From Volutella citrinella (taxonomy: Eukaryota; Ascomycota; Sordariomycetes; Hypocreales; Nectriaceae): a stretch of DNA of 64,000 bases. Positions 45,963 to 56,884 of this stretch are shown one piece after another. Under the pieces are notes generated by a model that did no database searches, was not told the DNA's origin, and saw nothing but the letters and a program-made list of their open reading frames with translations. Both the position numbers and the translations under genes were made by a program. The stretch is taken from the NCBI GenBank assembly GCA_034401135.1, contig JAWZSP010000001.1, positions 1,674,001 through 1,738,000 on the forward strand, written 5' to 3'. The number at the start of each line of letters is the position of its first letter. Position 1 is the first letter of the stretch.

Positions 45963-48900
45963 ATGGACGGGTATCCGAGGGGAAGTTTGGACCATAATGT
46001 TCCCTTCCTCGTGGCCGCGGGCCTCAACACCGAGACCAACGAGCTCCCTCTCGACGCCGAGCTGAAGGACCAGAGCATCCTCTTGCGCTCTGAGCTGCCA
46101 CCACTCGCCGGCAAAGAGGCCGAGGTGCTGCAGCAATATCTGAGGGAGATTGATGCCCGGGGGAAGTCATGGAGCGGGGTGAAGAGGGACGAGCCGTTCC
46201 GGTTCCGCATCAAGACGCTGGGAAGGGTACGGCAGATCCGAGAAGAGTCAACAGCTGACACGCAACATGATTCTGACCTGCGGATAGTCCTTTCTTCTGC
46301 CCCCGAGGCGGGCCCGACTCCCGGAGACGACTGAGAGGTTTGATGCGCCTCCCGTTCTACACTCGCCGTTCTCGCCTCTCAGCCCGAGCTCTGCACTCTA
46401 TCCCGACGGCCTGTTGGACGCAACCTGGGTCAAGAAGCACCAAGACCTGGTGCCGAGCGTCTATCTATGCTTTTACTCCCTCACCAGCGACCCGAACTCG
46501 ATGACGCTACAAGACAATCATATCAAGACCGACGTTAACCATTTGAAGAGCGCGCTGGCGAAATCGTCGTACAAGACCAGGTTGGCCGTGGTGTTAATAG
46601 GCGAGGATGGGACAGTCCCGTTATCCTTGTCCGAAGGCATCCAAGAGAGACTGGAGAACATCAGACGAGGGACGGCCCTCGATCCGAAATCGGTCTTTTA
46701 CATCCCTCCTCAGGACTCCCCAGATGACCTGAAGGGCGTCATTGATAGCATTTTCGGGGTCTTGTATACCTCCGCCATTGAGTACTATCGCGACCTTGGA
46801 CGACACGCAAAGAAGAAGCGATCCCGCGGCGTGGCTCCGCAACCCACCGTGCCGCCTACAACCGGCACATCCCAGACCTTGGAGTTGCCTGGTTGGAACT
46901 TCCGCTACGATTTCAAATCGGCCATCTTCGCCGAGTTCCGACAAGAGATTGACGCAGCCGTGCGGTCGTTTGAGCAGGCCTACGAGGTGCTGCTAGGCCA
47001 AGATGTGTTGGACATCATCCCTAGTTGGAGCCCGCGGTGGAACGAGGCCCGGATGTTGTCGGACATCATTGCCATCCGAATCCTGCGGTGCCATCTCTGG
47101 CTGGACCAGCCCACCCTGGCGGTACGGCGATGGCAAGCGCACAGGGATAGGATAGGTGACTTTGTGGACCGCCGAGGGAGAGGAACGAACAACTATGGGT
47201 GGCAAGCCTGGGAAGCCCGCTGGGCCATGGTCATGGCGAATCTGGTTGAAAAGGTTGGCGTCCCAAGCCTGGCGCCAGCAACCATGACCCTCTTCCTGCC
47301 CGCAGAGAAGGCCGTTCTCGGTGAGAGGCTGGCTCCCTGGGAGTATCTGCATCATACGGGATACTGGTACCGCATAGCTGCCCGGCACCTCGTTTCCCGA
47401 CGAAGATTAGCGCTCGAGATCCCAGATGAGGACAGGAGCCAGCCCGATGCCACGCCCGCGTCGCTTGTCGCGAGCAAAACATATATGTACGATACCTACA
47501 TGTGTCCAGAGCCCTATGAAGAGTACCCATTATCCGGCAAGGGCGTTGCCCACTCCAAGCTCATCATAGACTGCCTCAAAAAGGCAAACGAGCAGTTTCT
47601 CGCACGCAAGCAGATGCGCCTAGCAGCGGAGATCGAAATGGAGAGTGTACGGGAGATGATCAACCTGGAGCTCTGGGACGAGGCAGTCGAGGCCTTGCAG
47701 CCGTACTGGCAGGATGTGTCGTTCCGGTCGGAGGGATGGGCGGATATTTCCGAGGACTTGTGCTGGCTTTTGCGACGTGCAGCCGTCGGGGCTGGTCGCG
47801 CTGACCTCGTGGTCGCTGCGGACTGGGAACTCATGAATAACAGTAAGTTTCCGTCTCATTATTTCGAATCCTTTATTGACCCGCTGGTAGAGTTCCGCCG
47901 GCGACCGCAGTGGCCCTACGATATCACAAAATCTCTGCAGGATGTCTCAACATCAGAGAAGCCGGAAATCACTCTTTCCGACAACACGTCGGGTTCGTTC
48001 CTTTCTGCATCTGTTGTATTCCGGAACAAGCAGGGCAAGGCGGGTGAAACCTGCGTCGCACAGTTGGCCTTGACATCGCACACTTTCCTGGACGCTCATC
48101 CGCTAGAGCTCGAGTCCATGAAGGTGAGGTTTCACGGCAACCTAAAGCCCATCATACTTGACCATGTGGATTCAAAAACCGAAGAGACAACAGCTGGAAA
48201 CGTCGTCATCACGCCGCTGACGTTGAAGGAGGAGGTGTCGGAGGAAAATGACGAGCCGCTCCCGCTCACAGGAGAGGCAGATCTAACACTGAAACCCGGT
48301 CAGACGCGGGTGTACGAACTGAAGATCCCGCTACGGGAACCTGGGCAAGCGACTGCTGCAGCCGTGGAGCTGCTGCACAATAACGAGACCTTTAGCCTCA
48401 ACTATACACTCAACCTCGGAGAGTCGGATCAAGTGGTGGGATGGCACATCCCGGGCTCAGCAAAACCTCGCCACGCGCGGGTCAATGCCAACGTTATACA
48501 GATCCAGCCGCGGCCGCCGAAGATGGAGATTAAGCTGACGGAGCCATTACCACAATACTATGCCAACGAAACCATCCAGCTCAAGATTGAGCTGCTCAAT
48601 GCCGAGGACGAATCTGCCAGTGTCAAGTTGGATGTTCATCTGTTTGGCAAGGAAGTGCCTGCGATTCGGGTCGAAGCCAATGGGCGCACGGGTGAGGCAG
48701 AAGCGGCACTTGAACAGTCCAAGGTGATGGGCCTTGTAGTTGGAGGCATCGAAAGCACCGCGTCGTCGCAGGTAATCGTCGATATTGGGCCAGCCAGCTC
48801 GCCCATGACGTATGACTTGCACCTCAGGGCATCATATCACCTAGCGTCTGATCCTGCAACCCAAATCGTGCAGATGTTCCCCATGCAGCTGACATTGGTC

Positions 48901-49815
48901 AACGCATTCGAAGCCAACTATGACCTGGTTCCTCGATTGCATCCCGAACCATGGCCCAGCTTGTTCGACTACGAGGGACTGGTCGCGGGCGAGGGCGACG
49001 ACGGGTCGGCCGTTGTACCCCGCGGGCTTGCCCAGAAGTGGTGTCTGCAGTGTCACTACGCCTCCTTTGCCCGGGAAGACATCACAGTTTTCGGCATGGA
49101 CCTCAAGGTGCTCGCGTGCGTTGGTGGCGCCCGTTGCACCGTTGCACGCTCCCCTGACGTGCCTGTGGAGGGCTTACTAGTGGCGCCCAAGACCATGCAT
49201 GAGGCGCACTTTGACATCGTCGCACGGAAGCTTACTCTGGAAGACCGCCATCCCGTCACACTGGACCTGGGGTTTGTGATCCGATGGAGACGTGCAGGCA
49301 GCGCCGACGGCGTGGTCAACACCACAGTGATGCCAGTCGGGAAGTACCTGGTCCTGGGCACGGAGCCGCGGGTGCTGGCGTCGGTGCGCCATAGCCAGGC
49401 GGAGGACGGCCCCGGGCTAGCGCAGCTGGACATGACGATTGAGAACCCGTCGAACCACTTCTTGACGTTTGGGCTGACCATGGAGCCCAGCGACCAGTTT
49501 GCCTTTTCGGGGTCGAAGCAGACGACGCTGAACCTGCTGCCACAGTCGCGGCGCACGGCGACGTATCGGCTGCTGCCGCTGGTGAGGGGGACGTATGTGC
49601 GACCGGGACTGAGTGTGCGCGACAAGTACTTTCAGAAGGTGCTCCGTATCATCCCTACGGAGGGCATGAAGATTGACAAGGACGGGCTACTGGTCTGGAT
49701 ACCGGGCGGGAGGGTCGAGGAGGATGCTAATAGCGGAGGCGATGGCGATGGCGATGGCGATGGTGAAGGGAACGGGGATGGGATGTCGGGTCAGGCCGAG
49801 AAGCGGGATGCGTAA
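45963..49815 (+). CDS. TRAPPC11: TRAPP complex subunit 11 (Foie-gras/Gryzun protein)
   Basis: Acts in ER-to-Golgi traffic as part of the TRAPP tethering and GEF complex. I model exons 45963-46226, 46288-47842 and 47891-49815, giving 1247 residues. The exon 1/2 join reads IKTLGR-SFLLPPRRARLPETT. The Foie-gras domain covers roughly residues 220-480: WNFRYDFKSAIFAEFRQEID, then HLWLDQPTLAVRRWQAH and YWYRIAARHLV. The Gryzun region lies in the last 500 residues, with LRASYHLASDPAT and RATYRLLPLVRGTYV-like ends. A 48-nt stop-free intron at 47843-47890 is predicted in this otherwise continuous frame; spliced, it gives LMNNKFRRRPQWPYD, the family form. The C-terminal DGDGDGDGEGNGDG run comes from GATGGC repeats. 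The family call is firm. Confidence 0.9.
47843..47890 (+). other. TRAPPC11: 48-nt stop-free intron in TRAPPC11, length a multiple of three
   Basis: Perfect donor GTAAGT and acceptor GGTAG with TTGAC near the branch position. If retained, 16 residues are added and the frame stays open. The spliced version joins LMNN directly to KFRRRPQWPYD. Confidence 0.75.
49738..49767 (+). repeat. GATGGC hexamer repeat coding DG units
   Basis: Several GATGGC or similar hexamers near the 3' end of TRAPPC11, adding Asp-Gly pairs to its tail. Confidence 0.8.
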
Positions 49816-50653
49816 TGGTGTACCAGCGTTTGACAAGAGGGTGGCATAGGATATAGATGCCCTACGAGCATAGATGGCAATGACTACCTACACTATTCTG
49901 CGAGTTTCAGTTTCCACGCATCTGATTAACCACAGCACTATCCCAAGGATATACTCACTTATCTTATTCGAACTTGCCAAACAAAGGGGGTATTCCTTTC
50001 AACAACGAGGCCACTGTCAAACCAGTTCCCGACTTGTTTCATCTTGAACAGCCCTTATAACTACAATGAAGACTTAGAATTGAATTCGAATATGATCAAA
50101 TACTTGTTATAGGAGGTCGTCCCCATACCAAAGGTCCCGACTGTGCATCAATACATTTACTTCGTTTTACATGTACTAGTTATAAAATGATGGAGTCAAC
50201 GTCAGCAATATCCAGTCCGGGCAGAGGCGTCACACAGAGTAGACTGTCGAAAAAGCATCAGCCAGCTCTGTGATTGATTCCAAGTCGGTGTGTGTTTTAC
50301 ACGTATTTTCGGATGTCTACTGCGCCGCAGGCCAAGTTGTCAATCAAAGTCCGAGCCCTCGCGGCATGGGATCGGGGGTCGCGGCGAGAGCAACGCCGAG
50401 GAGGGGGTCGAAGCGCTCAAGGTACGGCGTGCATTGCATCTCAGCTCCATGCCTGTCAGATGGTGGAGTGGCTGGCGGAGAGCGGAGTTAGGACGGGAAC
50501 GTTCGGTGTGGGCCTCGCGCCCTGGACGTAACGGAGCCAAAAGCCGAAGGAGAGGAGAGGTCAGTTCACCTGAGACCCTGCCCATGTCCTGGTGACAGTT
50601 GCCCTGCTTTCCCTCATCAGACACTGGGGTATTAGTTGAAGTTTACAGCTAGC

Positions 50654-50665
50654 TAGGGTTAGGGT
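50654..50665. repeat. short interstitial telomere-like motif
   Basis: TAGGGTTAGGGT, equal to two TTAGGG units, with further GGGTTAG at 50688-50694 and ATTAGGG near 50735. Too short to mean a telomere. Confidence 0.5.
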
Positions 50666-50817
50666 CAGCAGGTCACAGGTAGTAGAAGGGTTAGCTGAGT
50701 GTTAGAGCTCGTATTAGGTATTGAATAGATTAAGGATTAGGGATCTAGAAATCGATCCTGAACTAATTATGTGAGCTGTGCACATGAAGGAGAGGAACCA
50801 GGGGATGGGAAGAGCAA

Positions 50818-50909
50818 GATTCACTGGATAGTCGGTGGAGTCACAAACCCTCCGAAAATGAGATTCACTGGATAGGTAGTCGGCGGAGTCACAAACCCTC
50901 CGAAAATGA
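50818..50909. repeat. 44/48-nt tandem direct duplication
   Basis: Two adjacent copies, 50818-50861 and 50862-50909, both starting GATTCACTGGATAG and ending CCCTCCGAAAATGA. The second has a 4-base GTAG insertion and a T-to-C change. No open frame is conserved; the repeat lies in non-coding sequence. Confidence 0.9.
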
Positions 50910-53078
50910 AGGAGCAAAACCCCGGAGTTGGAAACGAATATGCCCCCGGGATGCGGCACACTGGGCTCAAATTAGAGTCGTGGGATTGGCATCAGACCGT
51001 GTCTCACATGAGTAGCCCCATCAAGTTGGAACCGTGGCTCTGGACTGAAACACGCAGAAAAGATTCCTCAATCCCATGATTCCATCACCAGGTGAACCAC
51101 CAGCCTGTGGACGGTGGCAGAGGAATGAAAACAACTTCACAATCGCCAGGGCCAGCCATGGACCAGTGGAGCGACATGTGGGCCAGACCGGGTGGAGTTC
51201 CAGCGTGTCTAGCGCCAGCCCTGTAGGGCACCAGTACGCACAGTGCACGCTGCCAAGGGCCTACAGGTGACAGGAGCCTTGGCAGTCAGAGCAACGGCAT
51301 ACCAACACCTCAGGTCACGATACGAGACGCGAAAAATGCAACGCTGCGGACGGAGCGGGATGCGGTCAAGCTGGGTGACGAAGAAGTTGGGCACTCGGTG
51401 CCCCCTAGACTCCGCGGTAATCACCTTTCCAACATGTCATGACCACGAGTCCCCTGGTCAAATAATGGTTGGGCTACGCAGGCGAGGGCGTCAGCAGTTG
51501 GCGTAATTTGGGCTCAGGGTGCCAGCCAATTCGTGAGCGCCATACGTCCCCCCTCCGCGTATTCGCCCACTGTAAACGAAATATCCATGCGAATGCGCCG
51601 TGCAAAGTGCGTGAAGGATGATGACGATGACAATCTCAACGCTTGACTCACAGCTCCAGCTTGGCGCTGTTCTGGAACGTCTTCTGCCCCCGATTGGACG
51701 CCACGGCCCTGTGGCCCGGCTCGCGCCCGAGCCACCTCGGACGTCGGCATTCATGTCAGGCCGAACGGCGACGGGCGGGCCAGCAGGGTGACGGAGCCGG
51801 AGACAGAAGAAACGACTCGTCGAGAAGGACCACTCAGAGCATCAGCCGCAGAAACGAGGATTGCTTACGGTACTGTCGCTTATCATTGAATTAATTACAA
51901 CGATGTTGTCCGTACTCGCACATCACAATGAGAAGTGCACCGGCCTGCACAAAAACAAGGGGCGTGTGGATGGGCAGCAAAAAGCCTGAGTGCTGCCCAG
52001 CTACACCCCCATATATGGATGCCAAAACGCAATAGATTGATTAGGACCCAAAAAAGGCTCCGGGACCACGGTGTAACATGTTTTGCCGGTGGTGGCTTGT
52101 CTTACCACACGTGCTGGGACCGTTACCCAAACAGGGAAATGCGCTTCAGCATCGAATCGGGCGCGGCGTGCATACACTATCACGAGGCGCGGGCAGGCGC
52201 ACGACCAGGGCAGGGCATGCACGCTCCGTCGGACCCATTCCTCAATCAAAGGGAATACACGAGGCCCGCAATGGCTTCTTTCGTGGCGTTGGAACAAAGT
52301 GCGAGGTCCGAGAGGGTGGGTACCCGCTGGCGGGCGATCAGCTCAGATGGCCCCAACTAGGGGCCCGTCTCGGCATCGGCCCTGGGGGCGGACATGCGAA
52401 GGCGACCCAATACACTGGGTCCGCTGCAGCAGAGCCCTGCACGTACCACGCCAGCTCCTGGGCATCTCATCTCCATCGCTATCTCATCTCATCTGTCTGC
52501 CTGGCGCCAGGCGGCAGGAATCCCGCGTTGGTCGACCGTCTAGTCTTGTTTTGGGCTGCGTTCTTACGTCTGTGCCTGTCCGAGGTGTGGGACGTCGTCG
52601 TGCGTGGGTGCGTGTCTGGACGTGTGTGTGTGTGCATTATTATTAGTCGTGACCCTAGCTCGTCCAAGATGCCAGCCCGGCAAATTGATATTTAACTTCG
52701 CCGCTCGTCCCTCCTTTCCGGGCTTCAAGTTCTGGCCAGGCAAGTCCCAAATCGAGCATCGCCCTCCGTCGCATAGCTCCTTCCCTCCCTCCTCTCGTCG
52801 GCGCCGACCCCGACCTGCAGCGCATCCGCATCGCAGCCCCCATCCCGGAAACCTTAAGTTTTCGGTCCGCTCCCCACCAGCCCTTATATCAACGAGGCTT
52901 CATCTCTCGCCCCTCGACTGTCGTCCGCCAACGAGCTCAGGAAATTCAATCTCCGTCCTGGATAGTTGTTTACCGCTGTCAACTAAGCCCGTCCCGCCAA
53001 ATAACCTTCTGCGCATCGGCTGCATCAGCACTATCACCCTGGCGCACGTTTCTACCCGCTGCCAACTCCAACATCGCC

Positions 53079-55070
53079 ATGGCTTCATTAACCACCGATG
53101 AGAAGCGCGCCGAGCGCCCGCCCTCCGCGGACGACAAGACCGAGGTTGGCTCTACACTGGCCGACCCAGATGCCAAGACGGAGCAGGTCAAGGAAACCCC
53201 CGGCAGCTCTGACGGCGCCGTCCTCGATGCCACACAGCCCGAGCAGCCCGAACAGCCCCAGTATCCATCCGCCGCCAAGGTCACTCTAATCCTCATTTCC
53301 CTGTGCTTAGCCATTTTCCTGGTTGCCCTGGACCAGACCATCATCGCTCCTGCCCTCGGCGCCATCACGGCCGAGTTCAAGAGTGTCAAGGACATTGTAC
53401 GTAAACTCGTGATAGCTTCACATTGAAGTCTTGGAACTCCGCTTACCATTAACTTGCACCAAGGGCTGGTATGGCTCCGCGTACTTGCTTACTACCACTG
53501 CTCTTCAACCGATGTACGGTAAAATCTTCAAGCTATTCAATGTCAAACTCGCATACCTCGCGGCCGTCTTCATCTTCGAGGTTGGCAGTTTGATTTCCGC
53601 AGTTGCCCCCAACTCCGTGGCCTTCATTGTTGGCCGTGCTATCGCTGGTGTAAGTATTCTTCACAGGACTAGTCCCTAACCGGGTTCAAAACGCTCACTT
53701 TCCTTTAGATTGGAACTGCTGGTCTCTTTTCCGGATCTATCGTCATTCTCTCACTCATCAGTACGTACCCATCCTTGGCCCATCTCCTCACGCATGGGCA
53801 CCATACTAACTTGCTCCAGTGCCGCTCGAGAAGCGACCCCTCGCATTCGGTCTTGTCGGTGGCATGTGGGGAATTGCCAGTGTTGCCGGTCCTCTTCTTG
53901 GTGGTGCCTTTACCGAACACGCTACCTGGCGCTGGTGCTTCTACATCAACCTCCCGGTTGGTGGTATCGCCATGGTTATCGTCTTCTTCTTCGTCCGTGT
54001 CAACCGGAACTCGGCCGAGACCAAGGACATGTCCTTCATGGCCCGTTTCCGACAGCTCGACCTGATTGGCGCTGCCTTTTTCATCCCGGCCATTATTTGC
54101 CTTCTCCTCGCTCTTCAGTGGGGTGGCGCCGATTATCCCTGGAACAGCTCCAAGGTCATCGGTCTCTTTGTTGGCTTTGGTCTGATGATTATCATATTCA
54201 TCGGCATCCAAATCTGGCAGCAGGATAATGGCACCCTTCCTCCCAGACTCTTCAAGAACCGAAATGTCCTGCCGGCCATGATGTTCTCCATGTTCTTTGG
54301 CGCTGGTTTCTTCCCCCTTATCTACTACCTCTGTAAGTTGTGGCCCACTTTACGCTCGATGCTTTGCGGGCCTCCGGCTAACAAGGCATGAAGCTCTCTA
54401 CTTCCAGGCTATCCAGGGTGTCAGTGCCGTCCAGGCCGGCATCAAGATTCTTCCTCTCCTGCTTTCCACCGTTATCTGCTCCATCGCCAGCGGTGCTATC
54501 ATCAGCATGGTCGGTTACTATAACTACGTGGTCATCCCCTGCATGGTCCTTTACACCGTCGGCTGTGGCATGCTCACGACTCTTGACGTTCACTCTCCCC
54601 TCCGCGAGTGGTTTGGCTACCAGGTTATCGCTGGCCTAGGTATTGGCTCGGGCTTCCAGATTGGTGTGCTTGTGGTCCAGACCGTCCTGCCCCAGGACTG
54701 GGTTCCTGTTGGCACAGCATGTGTCCAGTTCTTCCAGGCTTTTGGCGGTGCCATCTTCATCGCCGTTGCTCAGACTCTGTTCCAGAATGGCCTGATCGAC
54801 ATCATCACGAAGGACAACATTGGAATCGACCCCAAGATTTTCATCAACAGCGGTGCCTCGGAGATCAAGAAGGTGCTGGAGAACATGCACCGCCTCGATG
54901 CCTACGACACAGTTCTCGAAGCGTACATGAAGGGCCTGCGTGACGCGTATTATTTGTCTGTGGCTGCGGCTGGCGGCGCTTTCATCGCCGCTTGTTGCCT
55001 GCAGTGGAAGTCGGTCAAGCATGGCGCAGATGGCAAGCCGAAGAAGGCCGAGCCAGCCGTCCCCGTTTAG
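53079..55070 (+). CDS. MFS transporter, DHA2 (14-helix) drug/toxin efflux pump-like
   Basis: Exons 53079-53396, 53464-53649, 53709-53760, 53820-54332 and 54394-55070 give 581 residues; all junctions keep frame. After a charged cytosolic N-terminus (about 65 residues), helix 1 holds [17 protein letters not shown], then [20 protein letters not shown], a DHA2 signature, and [19 protein letters not shown]. The [20 protein letters not shown] and [11 protein letters not shown] segments give motif C (GxxxGPxxGG-like). Fourteen helices are expected. DHA2 fungal relatives include toxin or secondary-metabolite exporters, but no biosynthetic cluster is nearby, so no substrate is assigned. It is convergent with the OB-fold-like gene; the stops are 181 bases apart. 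Confidence 0.92.
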
Positions 55071-55251
55071 CCGAGGACATGGAGACATGATACAGTGTTT
55101 TGGTTCATGGTATGAATATGATATAGAACTGTCGACGGCAGGGACCGGTCGCATCCCTCTTGTAATTGTAATTACGAATCTCCCATCTAATGGAATATAT
55201 GAAGATAGACTTGAAAGGTTGATACGAATCATTGATTTGCCCCGCCGTGAT

Positions 55252-56304
55252 TCATTGTGTGTGATCGGGCGGCTGGTCCCACGATTTCCTGCCTGACCTC
55301 GTCTTTGCCCCAGAGTCCGTCCCGACGAACTTGAGGACCCAGTCCTTGACCAGTTTCGTTTTCTGCAGCTGGGGATGCACAGCACCCTTCCGCGCCAGTG
55401 CCCTGGTCGAATACAGCCCCGATCCGTCCCGCCTCCAGAGCACGTCGACCTTGGTCTGCCCCTTTCGCAGGCTCTGCCCGTAGACCTTGCCCCGGAAGAC
55501 GTGCAGAGCAACATTTTGCATCAGCACAACATCCTGCCGGCGCACGCTTCGGACTTTGGCGTCGGCGTCCGCAGAGAGCCAGAACGTCACGGCGAAGCCA
55601 GACTTGGTTTCGTCGCCGACGAGCACCTCGACGAGAGATAGCGTGCGGCCCCAGCGGGTGGTGACGGTCCGGGGCTGGGCGATTGAGATGACACCGGCGA
55701 TGATGTTGACGGAAACTGTCTGCGGGTTGAGAGCGATGATGTCCCGCGCGGAGGGGATATCCTCCAGGTCTGATAGATGAGCCGGGATGGGCAAGTGCGG
55801 AAGAGGCGTGAGGGCAGCAGCAGATGCGCCGGTGCGGTCAGCGATGGAGCTCGTCGTCATGAAAGAAGTTTCCTCGGGCACGCTACTCTGCTCCGCGCTC
55901 TGGATCATAGAGGACAGTATCGAATCGTGCACGGCGTACGAATGGTCGTAGAACTCGGACACGACATGCTGGGCGGCGTCGTCTACGTTCCCAAGGGACC
56001 CGGCCGCGGCGAACGAGACGGTGCTAAAGAAACCAGATTGATTGACGGTGAGGGTGCGATCCTCGAAGCTGATGTTGTGTGTCTGGCTGAGGCCCGATTG
56101 ATGATACGGTTGGCGCGTCAGCGGGAGCGAACGCCATGCAACCTGGCTGGGGGACGCTGGTGACGGCGTGGTAGGCAAGTGAGGCTGCGGGAGGCCGAGG
56201 AATTGCAGAAACGCAGGGTCGAGAGACTCCAGCGTGCATGATTCGGGCTCCACGGAGGCGGCGGGAGGTGCGCCGGCGAAGAGCAGGAGTCGGGGCGGCG
56301 CCAT
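55252..56304 (-). CDS. hypothetical protein with an OB-fold-like nucleic-acid-binding domain
   Basis: Single exon, 350 residues from the ATG at 56304 (MAPPRLLLFAGAPPAAS); another in-frame ATG is at 56370. The first 190 residues are Ser/Pro/Ala-rich and probably disordered. From about residue 190 a beta-rich part follows: NPQTVSVNIIAGVISIAQPR and TVTTRWGRTLSLVEVLVGDE, then SGFAVTFWLS, VRRQDVVLMQNVALHVFRGK and VYGQSLRKGQTKVDVLWRR. This order resembles single-strand nucleic-acid-binding OB-folds as in RPA-type or telomere proteins. No name can be assigned. It is transcribed away from the Lpx1-like gene and convergent with the DHA2 pump. Confidence 0.68.
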   Translation of the reverse strand: MAPPRLLLFAGAPPAASVEPESCTLESLDPAFLQFLGLPQPHLPTTPSPASPSQVAWRSLPLTRQPYHQSGLSQTHNISFEDRTLTVNQSGFFSTVSFAAAGSLGNVDDAAQHVVSEFYDHSYAVHDSILSSMIQSAEQSSVPEETSFMTTSSIADRTGASAAALTPLPHLPIPAHLSDLEDIPSARDIIALNPQTVSVNIIAGVISIAQPRTVTTRWGRTLSLVEVLVGDETKSGFAVTFWLSADADAKVRSVRRQDVVLMQNVALHVFRGKVYGQSLRKGQTKVDVLWRRDGSGLYSTRALARKGAVHPQLQKTKLVKDWVLKFVGTDSGAKTRSGRKSWDQPPDHTQ

Positions 56305-56884
56305 TGACCCTTGCTGTCGGCCGTGAAGCCGCACGCACGCAGCTGTCACTGACGTTGTCGGGCTAATCACGTCATATGATGGATTGTCTGCGCTCCAGAC
56401 CCATGGGCCAGGGTGTGCAGGAGCTCCGGGGGGGGGCGCTTGTTACTGATTGACGAACAGGGTGTCGTGTGGCCGGATCGGTGTGTTGTATCCGAGATTA
56501 TTGCTGGGACTGGACTCGGCGGCCCGGGAAGCCATGACGGGGCGGGCGTCAGAAAGTCGGCGGGGAGTTCGTGCCTGCTGCCGCTGCCGCTACCGCTGCC
56601 GCTGCTGCCATGAGGTGCTTGCCGTGAAAAGCAGCCGACTCCCGAGGCACCAACCCCCACTCAACCTGTCCCCACAAGCAACGTGCCGAGGCGCAACAAT
56701 CGGAGCCGATCCGGGCCAGATTCTAATATAATCTGTCTGCCTCTGCCAACACCCCCCGATGCAAATCCGGGGCAGCGTGGCTTTCAAGACAAGGGTTCTC
56801 CAGCATAATTACAACTCCGTTCCCCCGACTCGCTGCGCCTGATCACCAAAGCAGTCCGCTTCGCGCGTTGTCGCACCACCCGTC
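56305..56884. promoter_or_regulatory. divergent upstream region of the OB-fold-like and Lpx1-like genes
   Basis: 580 bases between two start codons. It contains a GCTGCC-type triplet run (56577-56610) and TATAATATAATC-like sequence near 56,725, about 155 bases before the hydrolase ATG. No gene is supported. Confidence 0.5.

Larger units (their letters stand above)
49816..53078. other. gene-less region (3.3 kb) upstream of the DHA2 pump
   Basis: No supportable gene. It holds a telomere-like TAGGGTTAGGGT string (50654-50665), a tandem duplication (50818-50909), a GT run near 52,622 and a CT-rich 5' leader-like zone from about 52,660 to 53,078. Open frames on both strands are Arg/Pro-rich and overlap. 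Confidence 0.55.

Noticed and set aside
45422..46261. 279-codon minus-strand frame upstream of mL41
   Set aside because: Antisense to TRAPPC11 exon 1 and in another frame than mL41; Ser/Arg-rich with no domain.
50654..50665. telomere or subtelomere signal
   Set aside because: Only two full TTAGGG units, flanked by ordinary housekeeping genes.
56305..56370. 22-residue longer N-terminus of the OB-fold-like protein (start at 56370)
   Set aside because: The extension has no family feature; 56304 is the simpler start, though it cannot be excluded.
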